A stretch of DNA of 64,000 bases, taken from Clostridium sp. (GTDB lineage Bacteria; Bacillota; Clostridia; Lachnospirales; Lachnospiraceae). The first letter of the stretch is position 1; each line of letters starts with the position of its first letter. The notes below the pieces were generated by a model that was not told the origin of the DNA, did no database searches, and saw only the letters and a list, made by a program, of their open reading frames with translations. The stretch is taken from NCBI GenBank assembly GCA_031275405.1, contig JAISOV010000029.1, positions 1-64,000 on the forward strand, written 5' to 3'. A program made the position numbers and the translations under genes. Positions 1 to 9,407 of the stretch are shown one piece after another.

Positions 1-48
1 GACGCCCTTTTCGTTGCGGAGCGCAAGCAATGACTGACCAAAATCCAT
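1..48 (-). CDS. XRE-family regulator, N-terminal fragment at window edge
   Basis: The first 16 codons of a helix-turn-helix regulator are visible, starting at an ATG whose complement lies at 46-48; the gene runs off the left edge. The visible peptide begins MDFGQSLLALRNEKGV and matches the start of the intact regulator at 1791-2171 except for K versus A at one position. A strong AGGAGATC ribosome-binding site precedes it. The upstream leader is also shared with that gene, so this is a second copy of a regulator-plus-leader unit. Confidence 0.8.
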   Translation of the reverse strand, partial: MDFGQSLLALRNEKGV

Positions 49-258
49 AGTGAAGATCTCCTTTCTTCCTAAAAAACACGCGGACCGCGCGGTTCGCGCG
101 GTCCGGCACACTGTTCCGCTGGCCTGGCGCGGAAAGCGCCGGACGGCTCCGCAAAACAGCAGGTGAACAGCAACAAGACTTCCTTTTCTATTTCTATACG
201 CAGAATTTCCGGGAAGCAGCTTTTTTATTTCACTAAATTTTATAATATAATATTTTAT
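49..258 (-). promoter_or_regulatory. Duplicated 5' leader with hairpin/T-run attenuator (copy 1)
   Basis: This leader precedes the edge regulator and is homologous to 2172-2410. On the minus strand a 10-bp perfect stem with 5-nt loop (81-105) is followed within four bases by TTTTTT (71-76) and then by the ribosome-binding site. This is the layout of an intrinsic terminator placed to attenuate the downstream gene. A second small stem (GGCGC/GCGCC, about 127-141) lies upstream. The far end is AT-rich and probably holds the promoter, but I cannot fix -35/-10 boxes. Compared with copy 2, one stem pair has changed from C-G to T-A on both sides, which supports selection for the fold. Confidence 0.6.
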
Positions 259-424
259 AGTAATTGGAATTTTGCTCTATGAATCAGATCATAATTACTA
301 ATTTTTGTTATTTTTATCGTGAAATCCAAGATATGAAAAAACACAGATTTTCCGGCCGCTCCCTGTTCGGGGCAGGCTGCGCTATTTTGACTGGCCGCCA
401 GGACGGACGGCCCCTCCTGCCTCT

Positions 425-1413
425 TCACCCTAATCTCTCCCGGTACCACTCGATCGCCTCCGCGATCCCGTCCCGGAAGCTGTACTGCGGATCGTACCCC
501 AGCCACTTCCTTGCCAGGCTGATGTCGGCATGGCTGTGCCTGACGTCGCCCGGCCTGCCCGGCCCGAATACCGGAGCGCCGCCTGATAAGTCAGATAGCA
601 GGGATTCACTCCGATACAGCGTCCGTCTGCCAAGCCCGGGGAAAAGCGCAGGAAGTTCCATTTTGTGGCGGCGGCCTCCAGCACTTCCTTGGTATCGATA
701 CTCATTTTATGTAAAAGAACGGAAATTTCGTTCCTGAACGCGATATGGATGTCTCTCTGGCTGTTCTCGATCACTTTCGCCGCTTCCGCCACCCGGATGC
801 TCTGCGCCCGGTACACCCCCGCAGCCGCCACCAGCTCATAGATCTTGGCAACCGTATCCAGAGTTTCTCCGTCCATGCCCGACACGATCTTGACGATCGT
901 GTCCAAGCGGTGTTCCCGATCCCCCGGATTGATACGTTCCGGGGAGTAGCCTACCTTGAAATCCTCGCCGCAGGCCAGCCCCGATTCCGCTTCTAAAATA
1001 GGTACGCAGACGTCCTGCGTGACTCCCGGATAGACGGTGGACTCATATACGACTACACTGCCTGCCTCAAGGTTGCGGCCCAGGATCCGGGCTGCCTTCT
1101 CTATCGACCTAAGATCGGGCGTATGATCCGGGCGCACTGGCGTCGGCACCGCCACGATATGGAATTTTGCCTCCCGCAGCCTGTCCTCCCGCGACGTGAA
1201 CTCTGCTCCGCAGTCTTGGACAGCCCGATCCCCCACTTCTTTGGTAGGATCCACACCCATGCGGTACCGCGCGATTTTTTCTTCGTCTAAGTCAAAACCG
1301 ACGACATCCACCTTTGCGGAAAACGCCACCGCGATAGGCAGCCCTACGTACCCCAGCCCGACCAGGCTGAGCTTTTCCCGTCTTTCCAGCAACTGTCGGT
1401 ACAAATCACCCAA
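425..1413 (-). pseudogene. Deletion-fused UDP-sugar dehydrogenase / epimerase remnant
   Basis: The first roughly 275 codons are a UDP-GlcNAc/UDP-glucose-type dehydrogenase (WbpA/TviB family): GLGYVGLPIA Rossmann motif, VYESTVYPG, and the catalytic-loop region around CIGVNPCYLTY. The second NAD-domain half expected after this (about 130 residues) is absent. Near 575-590 the reading switches, with a frame change, to the last 50 or so residues of an extended SDR epimerase (GRPGDVRHSHAD, then DGIAEAIEWY), ending at TGA 425-427. One deletion joining adjacent dehydrogenase and epimerase genes explains this; such a pair makes UDP-hexuronic acids. Read straight on, the dehydrogenase frame stops at 430. 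The TTG at 1413 behind AAGGAAG is my preferred start. The product cannot be functional. Confidence 0.8.
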
Positions 1414-1790
1414 CTTCTTTTTCTTCCTTTCTGAAAGAAACAACTTCGCTCCCTTTTCTCCTTGTGCAAGCACACAGAGCAGAGAAACAGGTTCCGTCAC
1501 GCCCTATTCCGTTCTCCCCTACATAGGCGGAAACCATAGGTCTGTATCCGCCGGTACATGGTTAACAGCATACCACAGTCCGCAAGAAAAAACAAGACTG
1601 TAATCCTCCTGAAAACGCGGCGGCGCAAACGGCGCAGCCAGTCCAAAAAGCGGTCCGCAAAGAAGAAAGAATCCTTTGCGGACCGCTTTACTGATGCCTG
1701 CCTCCCGGAGAGATCTGTGTTCCTAGCATTCCCCTGGCCTGCTCCCGCCAGGGCTTTCCAACCTGTCTGTCTCCTTATGGCCTACTGATC
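1414..1790. other. Intergenic region with regulator terminator
   Basis: No gene is supported here apart from the possible upstream extension of the dehydrogenase remnant. The main feature is the terminator at 1647-1689. Short open frames on the plus strand have no ribosome-binding site and no recognisable product. Confidence 0.6.
1647..1689 (-). terminator. Intrinsic terminator after the XRE regulator
   Basis: A perfect 16-bp inverted repeat (arms 1647-1662 and 1674-1689, 11-nt loop) is followed on the minus strand by TTTTT. It lies about 100 bp downstream of the regulator stop at 1791, so it probably ends that transcript and insulates the dehydrogenase remnant. Confidence 0.8.
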
Positions 1791-2171
1791 CTATACATCC
1801 TGCTGATCCCCTGCGGTCTGCCTGTCCCTCTCATTGCGCAGCTTCAGAAGCTCCAGGAAATCCAGCAAGGAGCTTATGTTGCGCGGTGTCAGTTCCAGGA
1901 CGGTATTGATAAGGCTGGAAACCGTGTAATCCGTGGCAATCTTGCAGTTTAGGGTGTCCAGCCCTTGGCGGGACTGCGTGCGCCGCAGGATGTAGTCGAC
2001 GGATACCCCGAAAAAATCCGCCAGTTTGCACAGGGTCTCCAGATCCGGGCTATGTACCCCGTTCTCGTAATTGGACACCGTGCCGATGGAGACGTTCAGA
2101 TGAGCCGCCAGCTCTTTCTGATAGACGCCCTTTTCGTTGCGAAGCTTAAGTAATGACTGACCAAAATCCAT
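1791..2171 (-). CDS. XRE-family transcriptional regulator
   Basis: A 126-residue protein with an N-terminal helix-turn-helix of the Cro/CI (XRE) class: LRNEKGVYQKELAAHLNVS, then IGTVSNYENGVHSPDLETL and LADFFGVSVDYIL, followed by a short helical C-terminal part. It starts at the ATG at 2171 behind AGGAGATC; an upstream in-frame extension runs through the leader hairpin and is not credible. It is monocistronic, with its own leader and terminator, and is a paralogue of the gene cut at the left edge. Its position at the distal end of the polysaccharide locus suggests control of that locus or of itself, which is inference. Confidence 0.85.
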   Translation of the reverse strand: MDFGQSLLKLRNEKGVYQKELAAHLNVSIGTVSNYENGVHSPDLETLCKLADFFGVSVDYILRRTQSRQGLDTLNCKIATDYTVSSLINTVLELTPRNISSLLDFLELLKLRNERDRQTAGDQQDV

Positions 2172-2410
2172 AGTTAAGATCTCCTTTCCTCTAAAAAATA
2201 TGCGGATCGCCCGATCTGCGCGATCCGGCACACTGTTCCGCGGGCCTGGCGCGGACGGCGCCTGGCGGCTTCGCAAAACAGCAGGTGAACAGCGACAAGA
2301 ATCCCTCCTCTATCGTAGAATTTTGCAAGAACTTCCTCTCCTATACATAGAATCTCCGGGAAACAGCTGTTTTATTTAACTGAACTTCATTATATACTAT
2401 TTTATGAAAA
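2172..2410 (-). promoter_or_regulatory. Duplicated 5' leader with hairpin/T-run attenuator (copy 2)
   Basis: Upstream region of the intact XRE gene, homologous to 49-258. The stem at 2203-2227 pairs 8 bp, then one C-C mismatch and one more pair around a 5-nt loop. On the minus strand it is followed by ATATTTTTT and the ribosome-binding site. The GGCGC/GCGCC stem is also kept (about 2249-2263). AT-rich sequence at 2370-2410 (TATATAAT on the minus strand) is the likely promoter. The layout resembles an attenuated leader whose read-through could be regulated. Confidence 0.6.
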
Positions 2411-2730
2411 ATGGATGACAATTTACGGATCGGGTAAAATTTTCTTTATCTTTGGTTATTTTATATTTATAATAAAACCAAGATGCAAAAAACACAAAAC
2501 AGTGGGGAAATAAAATCATCTCAGTCATGGCCTCCAAAGAAGCTAAACATATCAGCATTGTGATTGCTTCTCAGTATAATACAGCTGCATAGATTTCGCA
2601 AGAGGAAAAAGTGAATCCCGGAAAGTTTCTTTCCTAATTTTTTTCTTCTAATGCAGGGATCCTTGTGTCGAACCTTTTCCAGATGCGACCTGAAACGCTT
2701 CCTCGTATTTCTGGATTTTTACTTGGATCA
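2411..2730. other. AT-rich intergenic stretch, nothing recognised
   Basis: About 320 bp separate the XRE promoter region from the transketolase remnant. Base composition is markedly AT-rich. I found no start with a ribosome-binding site and no protein I recognise on either strand. Confidence 0.5.
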
Positions 2731-3539
2731 TCATCCCATCCCTTTCCTGCATCCCCGGACAATCCGTTCCCAGGTCAGGCCATATTTCTCTTTGATGTCC
2801 GCTTCTTTCCCAGATTCGGTAAACACATCTGCAAAGCCGACCGGAACCGCCACCGCTTTCTGATGTTCTCCCGCCATGATCTCGGCCACGCTGCTGTACA
2901 GTCCTCCAATGGCGGAATGGTTCGTTTCCATCCTTCCATTGCCTGCCTCAGCGCGGAACCCTCATATAGGATTGCGAATTCATCCTCCTGGTCATAGATC
3001 ACTTCCGCTTTCGCAATCTCGAACTTACATCCTTTCTCATGGATCTCCGGCTGCGGTACCCTCGCTGCACGGATATAGACGGGTCCGTCCAGTTCGACTG
3101 CCTCACGGATAGCCGCCGCAACCTCATGGCAATCCGATGGCGCCAGAACCGTCATCCTCGGAATTGCCCTCGCAAGCGCCAGATCTTCATTGGCATGATG
3201 TCTGGAACCGTCCTCTCCATAGTCCACGCCCGGATGAGTGCCTATGATCTTGACATGCAGGTTCGCGTTACACACTTGGCGCGTCTGCGCAAACGTCATC
3301 TCGCACGAAAAAATCGCCAACGCCACATAGACAGGAAGGAAGCCCTCCATCACTAGTCCGCCCGCCACGCTGACCGTACTCTGCTCCGCAATTCCCGTTT
3401 CAAAAAAGCGCTCCGGATACCTCTCATGGATCCGTTCGGTATTGACGGATACAGAAACATCACTGGAGAGGACCACTACTTTGTCATTCTCCTCCATGAT
3501 CTCCAGCAGAGCCTGCCCGATCACGTCTTTTGGTACAGG
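2731..3539 (-). pseudogene. Transketolase C-terminal subunit remnant
   Basis: The sequence matches the pyrimidine-binding and C-terminal part of split transketolases: RFFETGIAEQ with the catalytic-type E, GTHPGVDYGEDGSRHH, and RAARVPQPE. After ALRQAMEGW (about 2935) the frame changes and about 40 residues are missing. The C-terminal block then resumes in another frame (NHSAIGGLYSSV, DVFTESG, YGLTWERIV) to a TGA at 2731. The 5' end has no proper start: a TAA precedes KFPVPKDVIGQ, so only a GTG at 3524 is available. The N-terminal (thiamine-pyrophosphate) subunit is absent from the window. This is a dead copy with an internal deletion. Confidence 0.8.
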
Positions 3540-3559
3540 AAATTTTTAGAGGCTTGACT

Positions 3560-3621
3560 AGAATAGCAGTCTGTGACACCCCTGTAATAATATCATGATA
3601 CTATGACTGCTCCGCAGTCAT
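3560..3621 (-). promoter_or_regulatory. Degenerate promoter/leader sequence shared with 25.4 kb
   Basis: On the minus strand ATGATATTATTACAGGGGTGT closely matches the promoter/start region at 25376-25397 (ATGATACTGCTACAGGGGTGT). The -35 TTGACA found at 25.4 kb is missing here. An adjacent 8-bp perfect hairpin (3603-3610 / 3614-3621, loop TCC) occupies the upstream side. It may be a scar of an old promoter in front of the transketolase remnant. Confidence 0.4.
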
Positions 3622-3830
3622 GGCAAGGGCATGGCCATTCGGCCTATATCATATCCTGCGGATACGATACCACAAAAGCCGACAGTTGTTAAGCTTTTTT
3701 TCACGTCCATTGTCATGATAGAAAAGGCTTTCATTTCTATATCGTCATTGCCGTAATAAACATGCGAATCTGTTAGCGTGCCGTCTACGTCCCAAAAAAT
3801 AATTTTAATATCCATAAACTCATCTTTCAT
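3618..3830 (-). pseudogene. HAD phosphatase (KdsC-like) N-terminal fragment
   Basis: Only the first 35 or so residues of a KdsC/YrbI-type HAD phosphatase are recognisable: IIFWDVDGTLTDSHVYYGN carries the nucleophile motif DVDGT. After about position 3735 the peptide is unrelated and soon stops. The start overlaps the end of the aldolase-like gene by 11 bp, showing it was translationally coupled before truncation. An intact paralogue sits at 6276-6752. Confidence 0.75.
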
Positions 3831-5391
3831 AGTTAGATTCAGTGAGGAAGGTAAGTTTTACATCGGCAAGTGATTTCTGCAAAATACTCCTCACGATTTC
3901 TAGTGAATTTCCTTTTTGCGTACTAATGCCCGAACTGGTATAAAAGTACAACTCGCCGTTCTGCTTTATCCCATCAAATCCGGCTACAGAAAGTTCGGTG
4001 ATTCCTATTTTCTTAAGCAGGCTTAACAACATGAGCGTACTGTCCTCGCAATACACGCCATCGAAATATACCAAATCACTATATCCAATCGCATAGTCAT
4101 AGCGTTCTGAACCATTAATAAGATTTGAAGTTATTATAATTTCGTATTTGCCGCCATTCCCCATAATGCTGTCCTTACGTTTCAAGTTAGCACAAAAAAC
4201 ATAATTCGGCGCTATAAAATCCGGAACAAAATTCACGGATATTACGATAGCATTTTGATTTTTTACAGTTTCCAAGATTTCTTTCTTTTTATGATTTACC
4301 GACCGGCCCGGTGCTACTACTATGACAGGTCGCTCCGATTGCCCTAGTTTTTCCTGTAATATTCGAATAGCCGGTGTGCTGTCCATAGACACATCCAGAT
4401 AGGATTTATACAGCTTTTCAATGTATTCTTCGTCGAACTTCTCCTGTCTTGATTTATCCACCAGACTCAGTATCCGCTGAATATCCTTGGTCTTTAATCT
4501 CTTTTTATCCAGCAAATATTCTGCGTACGTACGGTGTATGTTATATTTTGCTGAAAGTGCGTAAGCCAAAGAATATCCCCACGGTTTTTTGGCTTTTATC
4601 GGCGCAATGTAGTCGTCAATGGCATCAAAAACCGGCTCGACATCATAAGACGCTCCGTAAAAACTGTTCATATAATCGATAATGTGTTCTGTGCACAAAT
4701 TTCCCGGCACCCTCCCCATACCGAAAAGCGAGGCATCAACCGTGATTTGGCGCGTGGGACTCGCAATCTTGGTAAAGTGCTGTGCAAGACTGTAAGCCAA
4801 ACCCAGATTCTCATGCAGGTGCAGTCCAAGGATGATATCCTTATCAAGGTGGCTCTCGACGAGGTAATACTTATGAGACAGGTCGTGTATCCGCATCGTG
4901 CCCCAAGTATCAACGATGGAAAAACCATAAGGATGCAATTCGTTTACTTTTTTTATGATATTGATATACTCCTCGTCTGTATAGACCGAGGAGCATACCG
5001 GATTTATATAAATCAGGTATGCTTTTCTAATGAGCATTCTAGCAGTCGGTATCGCCCAGCTCTCCAGTTTTGACGGCTTACACGACAGCCGAATATACTC
5101 AATCGTTCCATCGCACGGTTCAAGATGGGACAAGTCAACATCGTCCGCCATGAGTGAGAAACGCGAATTACCGCAGTTTTTCGGCAAGAAACGCTTTGCC
5201 TCCTCTATCGTATGAAACCTAGCGGTATCCTTGTCCGTCGAACGCCCCCACAGAAAACCGAATTCAATGATATTGATTTTTGCTTCAATAAGTCGCTTGA
5301 TTGTCTGTTTTATGACAATTTCACCAAATCTGCCGTCCACGATATGCCCTCCGTCGCGAAGTGTGCAGTCGAGAAGCCGAATGTGATTCAT
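3820..5391 (-). CDS. HMGL/DRE-TIM aldolase-like protein with extra C-terminal domain
   Basis: A 523-residue protein. Residues 1-270 form an HMGL-like (DRE-TIM metallolyase) barrel: LLDCTLRDGGH holds the metal/base signature, DTWGTM and the GLHLHEN metal-type histidines follow, and GMGRVPGNLCTE is the usual late loop. Residues about 350-523 (VIVVAPGRSV onward, SVAGFDG) form a separate Rossmann-like region resembling the MptE/DUF115 type found in capsule loci. Start at 5391 with AAAGGA upstream. It is much richer in A+T than its neighbours, suggesting transfer. Genes beside it (HAD, cytidylyltransferase, transketolase) are broken, so its pathway here is probably dead. Family members cleave or form C-C bonds of 2-oxo acids; the substrate is unknown. 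Confidence 0.75.
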   Translation of the reverse strand: MNHIRLLDCTLRDGGHIVDGRFGEIVIKQTIKRLIEAKINIIEFGFLWGRSTDKDTARFHTIEEAKRFLPKNCGNSRFSLMADDVDLSHLEPCDGTIEYIRLSCKPSKLESWAIPTARMLIRKAYLIYINPVCSSVYTDEEYINIIKKVNELHPYGFSIVDTWGTMRIHDLSHKYYLVESHLDKDIILGLHLHENLGLAYSLAQHFTKIASPTRQITVDASLFGMGRVPGNLCTEHIIDYMNSFYGASYDVEPVFDAIDDYIAPIKAKKPWGYSLAYALSAKYNIHRTYAEYLLDKKRLKTKDIQRILSLVDKSRQEKFDEEYIEKLYKSYLDVSMDSTPAIRILQEKLGQSERPVIVVAPGRSVNHKKKEILETVKNQNAIVISVNFVPDFIAPNYVFCANLKRKDSIMGNGGKYEIIITSNLINGSERYDYAIGYSDLVYFDGVYCEDSTLMLLSLLKKIGITELSVAGFDGIKQNGELYFYTSSGISTQKGNSLEIVRSILQKSLADVKLTFLTESNYER

Positions 5392-5407
5392 AAATACCCG
5401 TCCTTTC

Positions 5408-5536
5408 CTATTTGTACAACCCGCTTGCTACGATTGCTTCAGCAAGTTTGAAATCATCAGGATAGTCGATATCGGCCGCCTCAATCTGGTCAATTTCAAG
5501 AAGCAGCGGCTTGTCCCCATGTCGGAGCGGTATTTT
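5408..5536 (-). pseudogene. Cytidylyltransferase C-terminal fragment
   Basis: After a TAA at 5537-5539 the minus strand reads an uninterrupted 42-residue tail ending at TAG 5408-5410, including EIDQIEAADIDYPDDFKLAEA. This is the typical end of NeuA/KdsB-like acylneuraminate cytidylyltransferases and parallels ECIDIDDPEDFELAEA in the intact gene just upstream (5559-6242). It is the residue of a second copy that once sat between the intact enzyme and the aldolase-like gene. Confidence 0.75.
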
Positions 5537-5558
5537 TTAGGTGCTTACCCTCCGCTCC

Positions 5559-6242
5559 TTACGATGATCCCGAATCCGTTCTCCGCTTTTGCATATAAGA
5601 ATACACCGCTTCCGCCAGTTCAAAATCCTCCGGATCGTCTATGTCTATGCATTCCATCTCGCCGCATTCGCACAGATAAGGATGCTTCCCGGTACGTGCC
5701 TGGCAGCACCCGAAAACCTCCCTGGTAAAGACATACGGCGTGGAAAGCTCCATATAAACCGGCTCCATATCCTGGGTTCTGGGAGGATGTCCCAGTTCAA
5801 AATTGACGGGCTTCCCGCCCTGCCATAGGAATGTCTGCAGCTTCCTGGCGCAGAAAGCGGAGTCATACGTGCCTCCTGTCACCTGCCCGATACACTCCCT
5901 GATATGTCCTTTGGAAACAAACGGGGAGGTCGCGTGGGCAAGCACATAGACGTCCGCAGGCACCGCCTTGACAAACTCCCGGTAGATCTCCCTCCCCCGC
6001 GTCTGCGGCTCGTCCAGGTATCTGGGACGTTCCAGGTAAGAAACCCTTTCCGGCAGATAAGCCTTGATCTTAGGATCGCTGCAATATACATAGATCCTGT
6101 CAATGACCTTTTCCTCGGACAAAGCGCAGAGGGTATCCAGTATCACCCGCACGAGCGGCGTGCCGTCCGGGAACTCTTTCAGGTTCTTGCCCGGCAGCCT
6201 TTCATTGTTCAGTTTGATCGGCACAAAGGCCACTACTTCCAT
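5559..6242 (-). CDS. Acylneuraminate cytidylyltransferase-like CMP-sugar synthetase
   Basis: A 227-residue protein of the NeuA/CMP-Kdo synthetase nucleotidyltransferase fold. FVPIKLNNERLPGKNL is the CTP-binding loop (usually xRxGSxRLPxKN), LAHATSPFVSKGHI the substrate segment, and IDIDDPEDFELAEAV the metal-site tail. Family members charge an ulosonic acid with CMP in the cytoplasm. The KdsC-like phosphatase lies 33 bp upstream and a GT42-like transferase further upstream. The three make a plausible cassette that frees, activates and transfers an acidic sugar. No NeuB/KdsA-type synthase is in the window, so the sugar cannot be named. Confidence 0.8.
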   Translation of the reverse strand: MEVVAFVPIKLNNERLPGKNLKEFPDGTPLVRVILDTLCALSEEKVIDRIYVYCSDPKIKAYLPERVSYLERPRYLDEPQTRGREIYREFVKAVPADVYVLAHATSPFVSKGHIRECIGQVTGGTYDSAFCARKLQTFLWQGGKPVNFELGHPPRTQDMEPVYMELSTPYVFTREVFGCCQARTGKHPYLCECGEMECIDIDDPEDFELAEAVYSYMQKRRTDSGSS

Positions 6243-6275
6243 ATTTAAGATCCTGCCTTTCCAAAGATCCAGCTG

Positions 6276-6752
6276 CTATGTCTGCCTATCGCGGCAAAGC
6301 AGCCAATCCACGAACTCGCGTACGGCTCCCCTGCCGCCCTCCTTCGTGCTGACAAAGTCAGCCGTTTCCTTGATCTCGTCCGCCGCGTCCGCAGGAGCGC
6401 CCGTCGCCCCGCAGAGCTTCATGCAGCCCAGGTCGTTCAGATCGTCGCCGATGTATGCGATCTGTGTCAGAGCGAGCTGATATTCCGCCGCGATGGCAGA
6501 AAGCTCCGCCGCCTTGTCGGCGATCCCCTGCCTGACCACCGCGATGCCCAGCTCTTCGGCGCGGCGCGCCACGATCTGTGACCTGCGCCCCGTAAGGACC
6601 GCCGTCAGGATCCCCTTCCGGGACAGACGCGCGATGGCATAGCCGTCCTTGACATGGAACCCTTTGACTGTCTCGCCTTCGGCCGAAAGATAGATCGTTC
6701 CATCCGTCAGCGTTCCGTCCACATCCATCACCAGCATCTTGATGCTCTCCAT
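6276..6752 (-). CDS. KdsC-like HAD phosphatase
   Basis: A 158-residue HAD hydrolase without cap domain, the size of KdsC/YrbI. Motif I is MDVDGTLTDG, motif II LTGRRS, motif III the K of GIADKAAEL, and motif IV YIGDDLNDL. Enzymes of this type dephosphorylate 3-deoxy-ulosonate phosphates before CMP activation, which fits the downstream cytidylyltransferase. I place the start at the ATG at 6752, preceded by AAGGAG; an in-frame GTG at 6761 sits too close to it. Confidence 0.82.
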   Translation of the reverse strand: MESIKMLVMDVDGTLTDGTIYLSAEGETVKGFHVKDGYAIARLSRKGILTAVLTGRRSQIVARRAEELGIAVVRQGIADKAAELSAIAAEYQLALTQIAYIGDDLNDLGCMKLCGATGAPADAADEIKETADFVSTKEGGRGAVREFVDWLLCRDRQT

Positions 6753-6820
6753 ACCGCCCACGCTCCTTTTCCAGTCCTTTCCCGCAGTCGTTTCTTTCCC
6801 TCCTCACTGCCGGCCTTCTG

Positions 6821-7705
6821 TTACGATTCCTTCTCCGCCGCCCTTTCTCTCAGCCCTTCTATCCTGTCGAAATCTACCCGTTCAAACACTTCCAGCTTCC
6901 CGCCCCTCGTGGCGTTTCGGATCCCGATCCCATGAGCCTCTGCGTACTTACGGGCTTCCCGGTACGCCAGCCCGCAGATTTCCAGGTTCGGGACAGTGTC
7001 GGTATCCAGCGTATCCGCCTCCTGGCTATAGAAATGGTTGAAGATCTGACCGTCCCGATAGAGGTTGCCTTTACAGTCCTTATAAATGGAAACGCTGTAG
7101 TCCATCCCGATCAGATAGATCTCACGAAAGCCCATATAACACGCCAGCTGCAGGGCGACATAGGTGACGGTATAGCCCTGCGTCACATACAGGCTCGGAT
7201 CGGCGCTGAAACGCGGAGGAGGACTGCCGCTCGGATCGCAGTCCTTGAGACGATACAGTACCGCTCTCCCGCCCGTGGACAGTGACCTGCGCGGGGAACG
7301 GCCAGCCGGATCTCTCCCTTGGTATTCCCCGCGGAAGTTGGACGGGAAGAACCTCGCCCTCGCTCCCTGTGTTTCATTGGGAGCGGCATACAGATCCCGC
7401 ACCAGATCGCTGTCCGAAACTACATAATAGGTCGGACGCCAGACCGTTTCCGGAAAGATCCGATAGATCCTGTTCAGCCCGAACGTGACCTCCCCCGCGA
7501 TCCGGTCCAGATCCGCCGCCCGCAGGCTCGGCCCGTTGCCGACGATGAAGCATCTCTCCCCCTGATGGCGGCCTTTCAGCCGCTTCATCCGCCAGATACT
7601 GCTCCTGCCGTAGTTTGTCCAGGACACTTTAGCGGCATAGACCCTGCATAGGAAGCGGTATACCGCTTGATTCTTTTTCAGGATCTTCTTGAAAGTCTCT
7701 TTCAT
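6821..7705 (-). CDS. DUF115/GT42-like transferase, putative CMP-sugar transferase
   Basis: A 294-residue protein. CFIVGNGPSLRAADLDRI near residue 55 matches the GNGPSL nucleotide-binding signature shared by DUF115 (MptE-like) proteins and GT42 sialyltransferases such as CstII. ACYMGFREIYLIGMDYSV resembles the second conserved block of the same fold. No signal peptide or membrane span is evident. The gene lies directly upstream of a KdsC-like phosphatase and a CMP-sugar synthetase, so use of the resulting CMP-sugar as donor is a reasonable inference. A basic insertion around residues 125-160 (GRDPAGRSPRRS) is unusual and possibly repeat-derived. Confidence 0.6.
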   Translation of the reverse strand: MKETFKKILKKNQAVYRFLCRVYAAKVSWTNYGRSSIWRMKRLKGRHQGERCFIVGNGPSLRAADLDRIAGEVTFGLNRIYRIFPETVWRPTYYVVSDSDLVRDLYAAPNETQGARARFFPSNFRGEYQGRDPAGRSPRRSLSTGGRAVLYRLKDCDPSGSPPPRFSADPSLYVTQGYTVTYVALQLACYMGFREIYLIGMDYSVSIYKDCKGNLYRDGQIFNHFYSQEADTLDTDTVPNLEICGLAYREARKYAEAHGIGIRNATRGGKLEVFERVDFDRIEGLRERAAEKES

Positions 7706-7730
7706 CCTTGCGCTTTCCTCCCTCCGGAGC

Positions 7731-9351
<1,621 letters not shown>

Positions 9352-9407
9352 TCTTCGTAAAATATGTGGCCTGTCTGTTGCCTGGATACGGCCTGGCCTG
9401 ACGCGCT

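Noticed and set aside
430-1500. Intact 356-residue UDP-sugar dehydrogenase
   Set aside because: The last 55 residues are out-of-frame epimerase sequence and the C-terminal NAD domain is missing.
2411-2730. Possible transposase tail or other gene fragment
   Set aside because: Short peptides could be read on the minus strand, but none was convincing and no inverted repeats or target duplications were visible.
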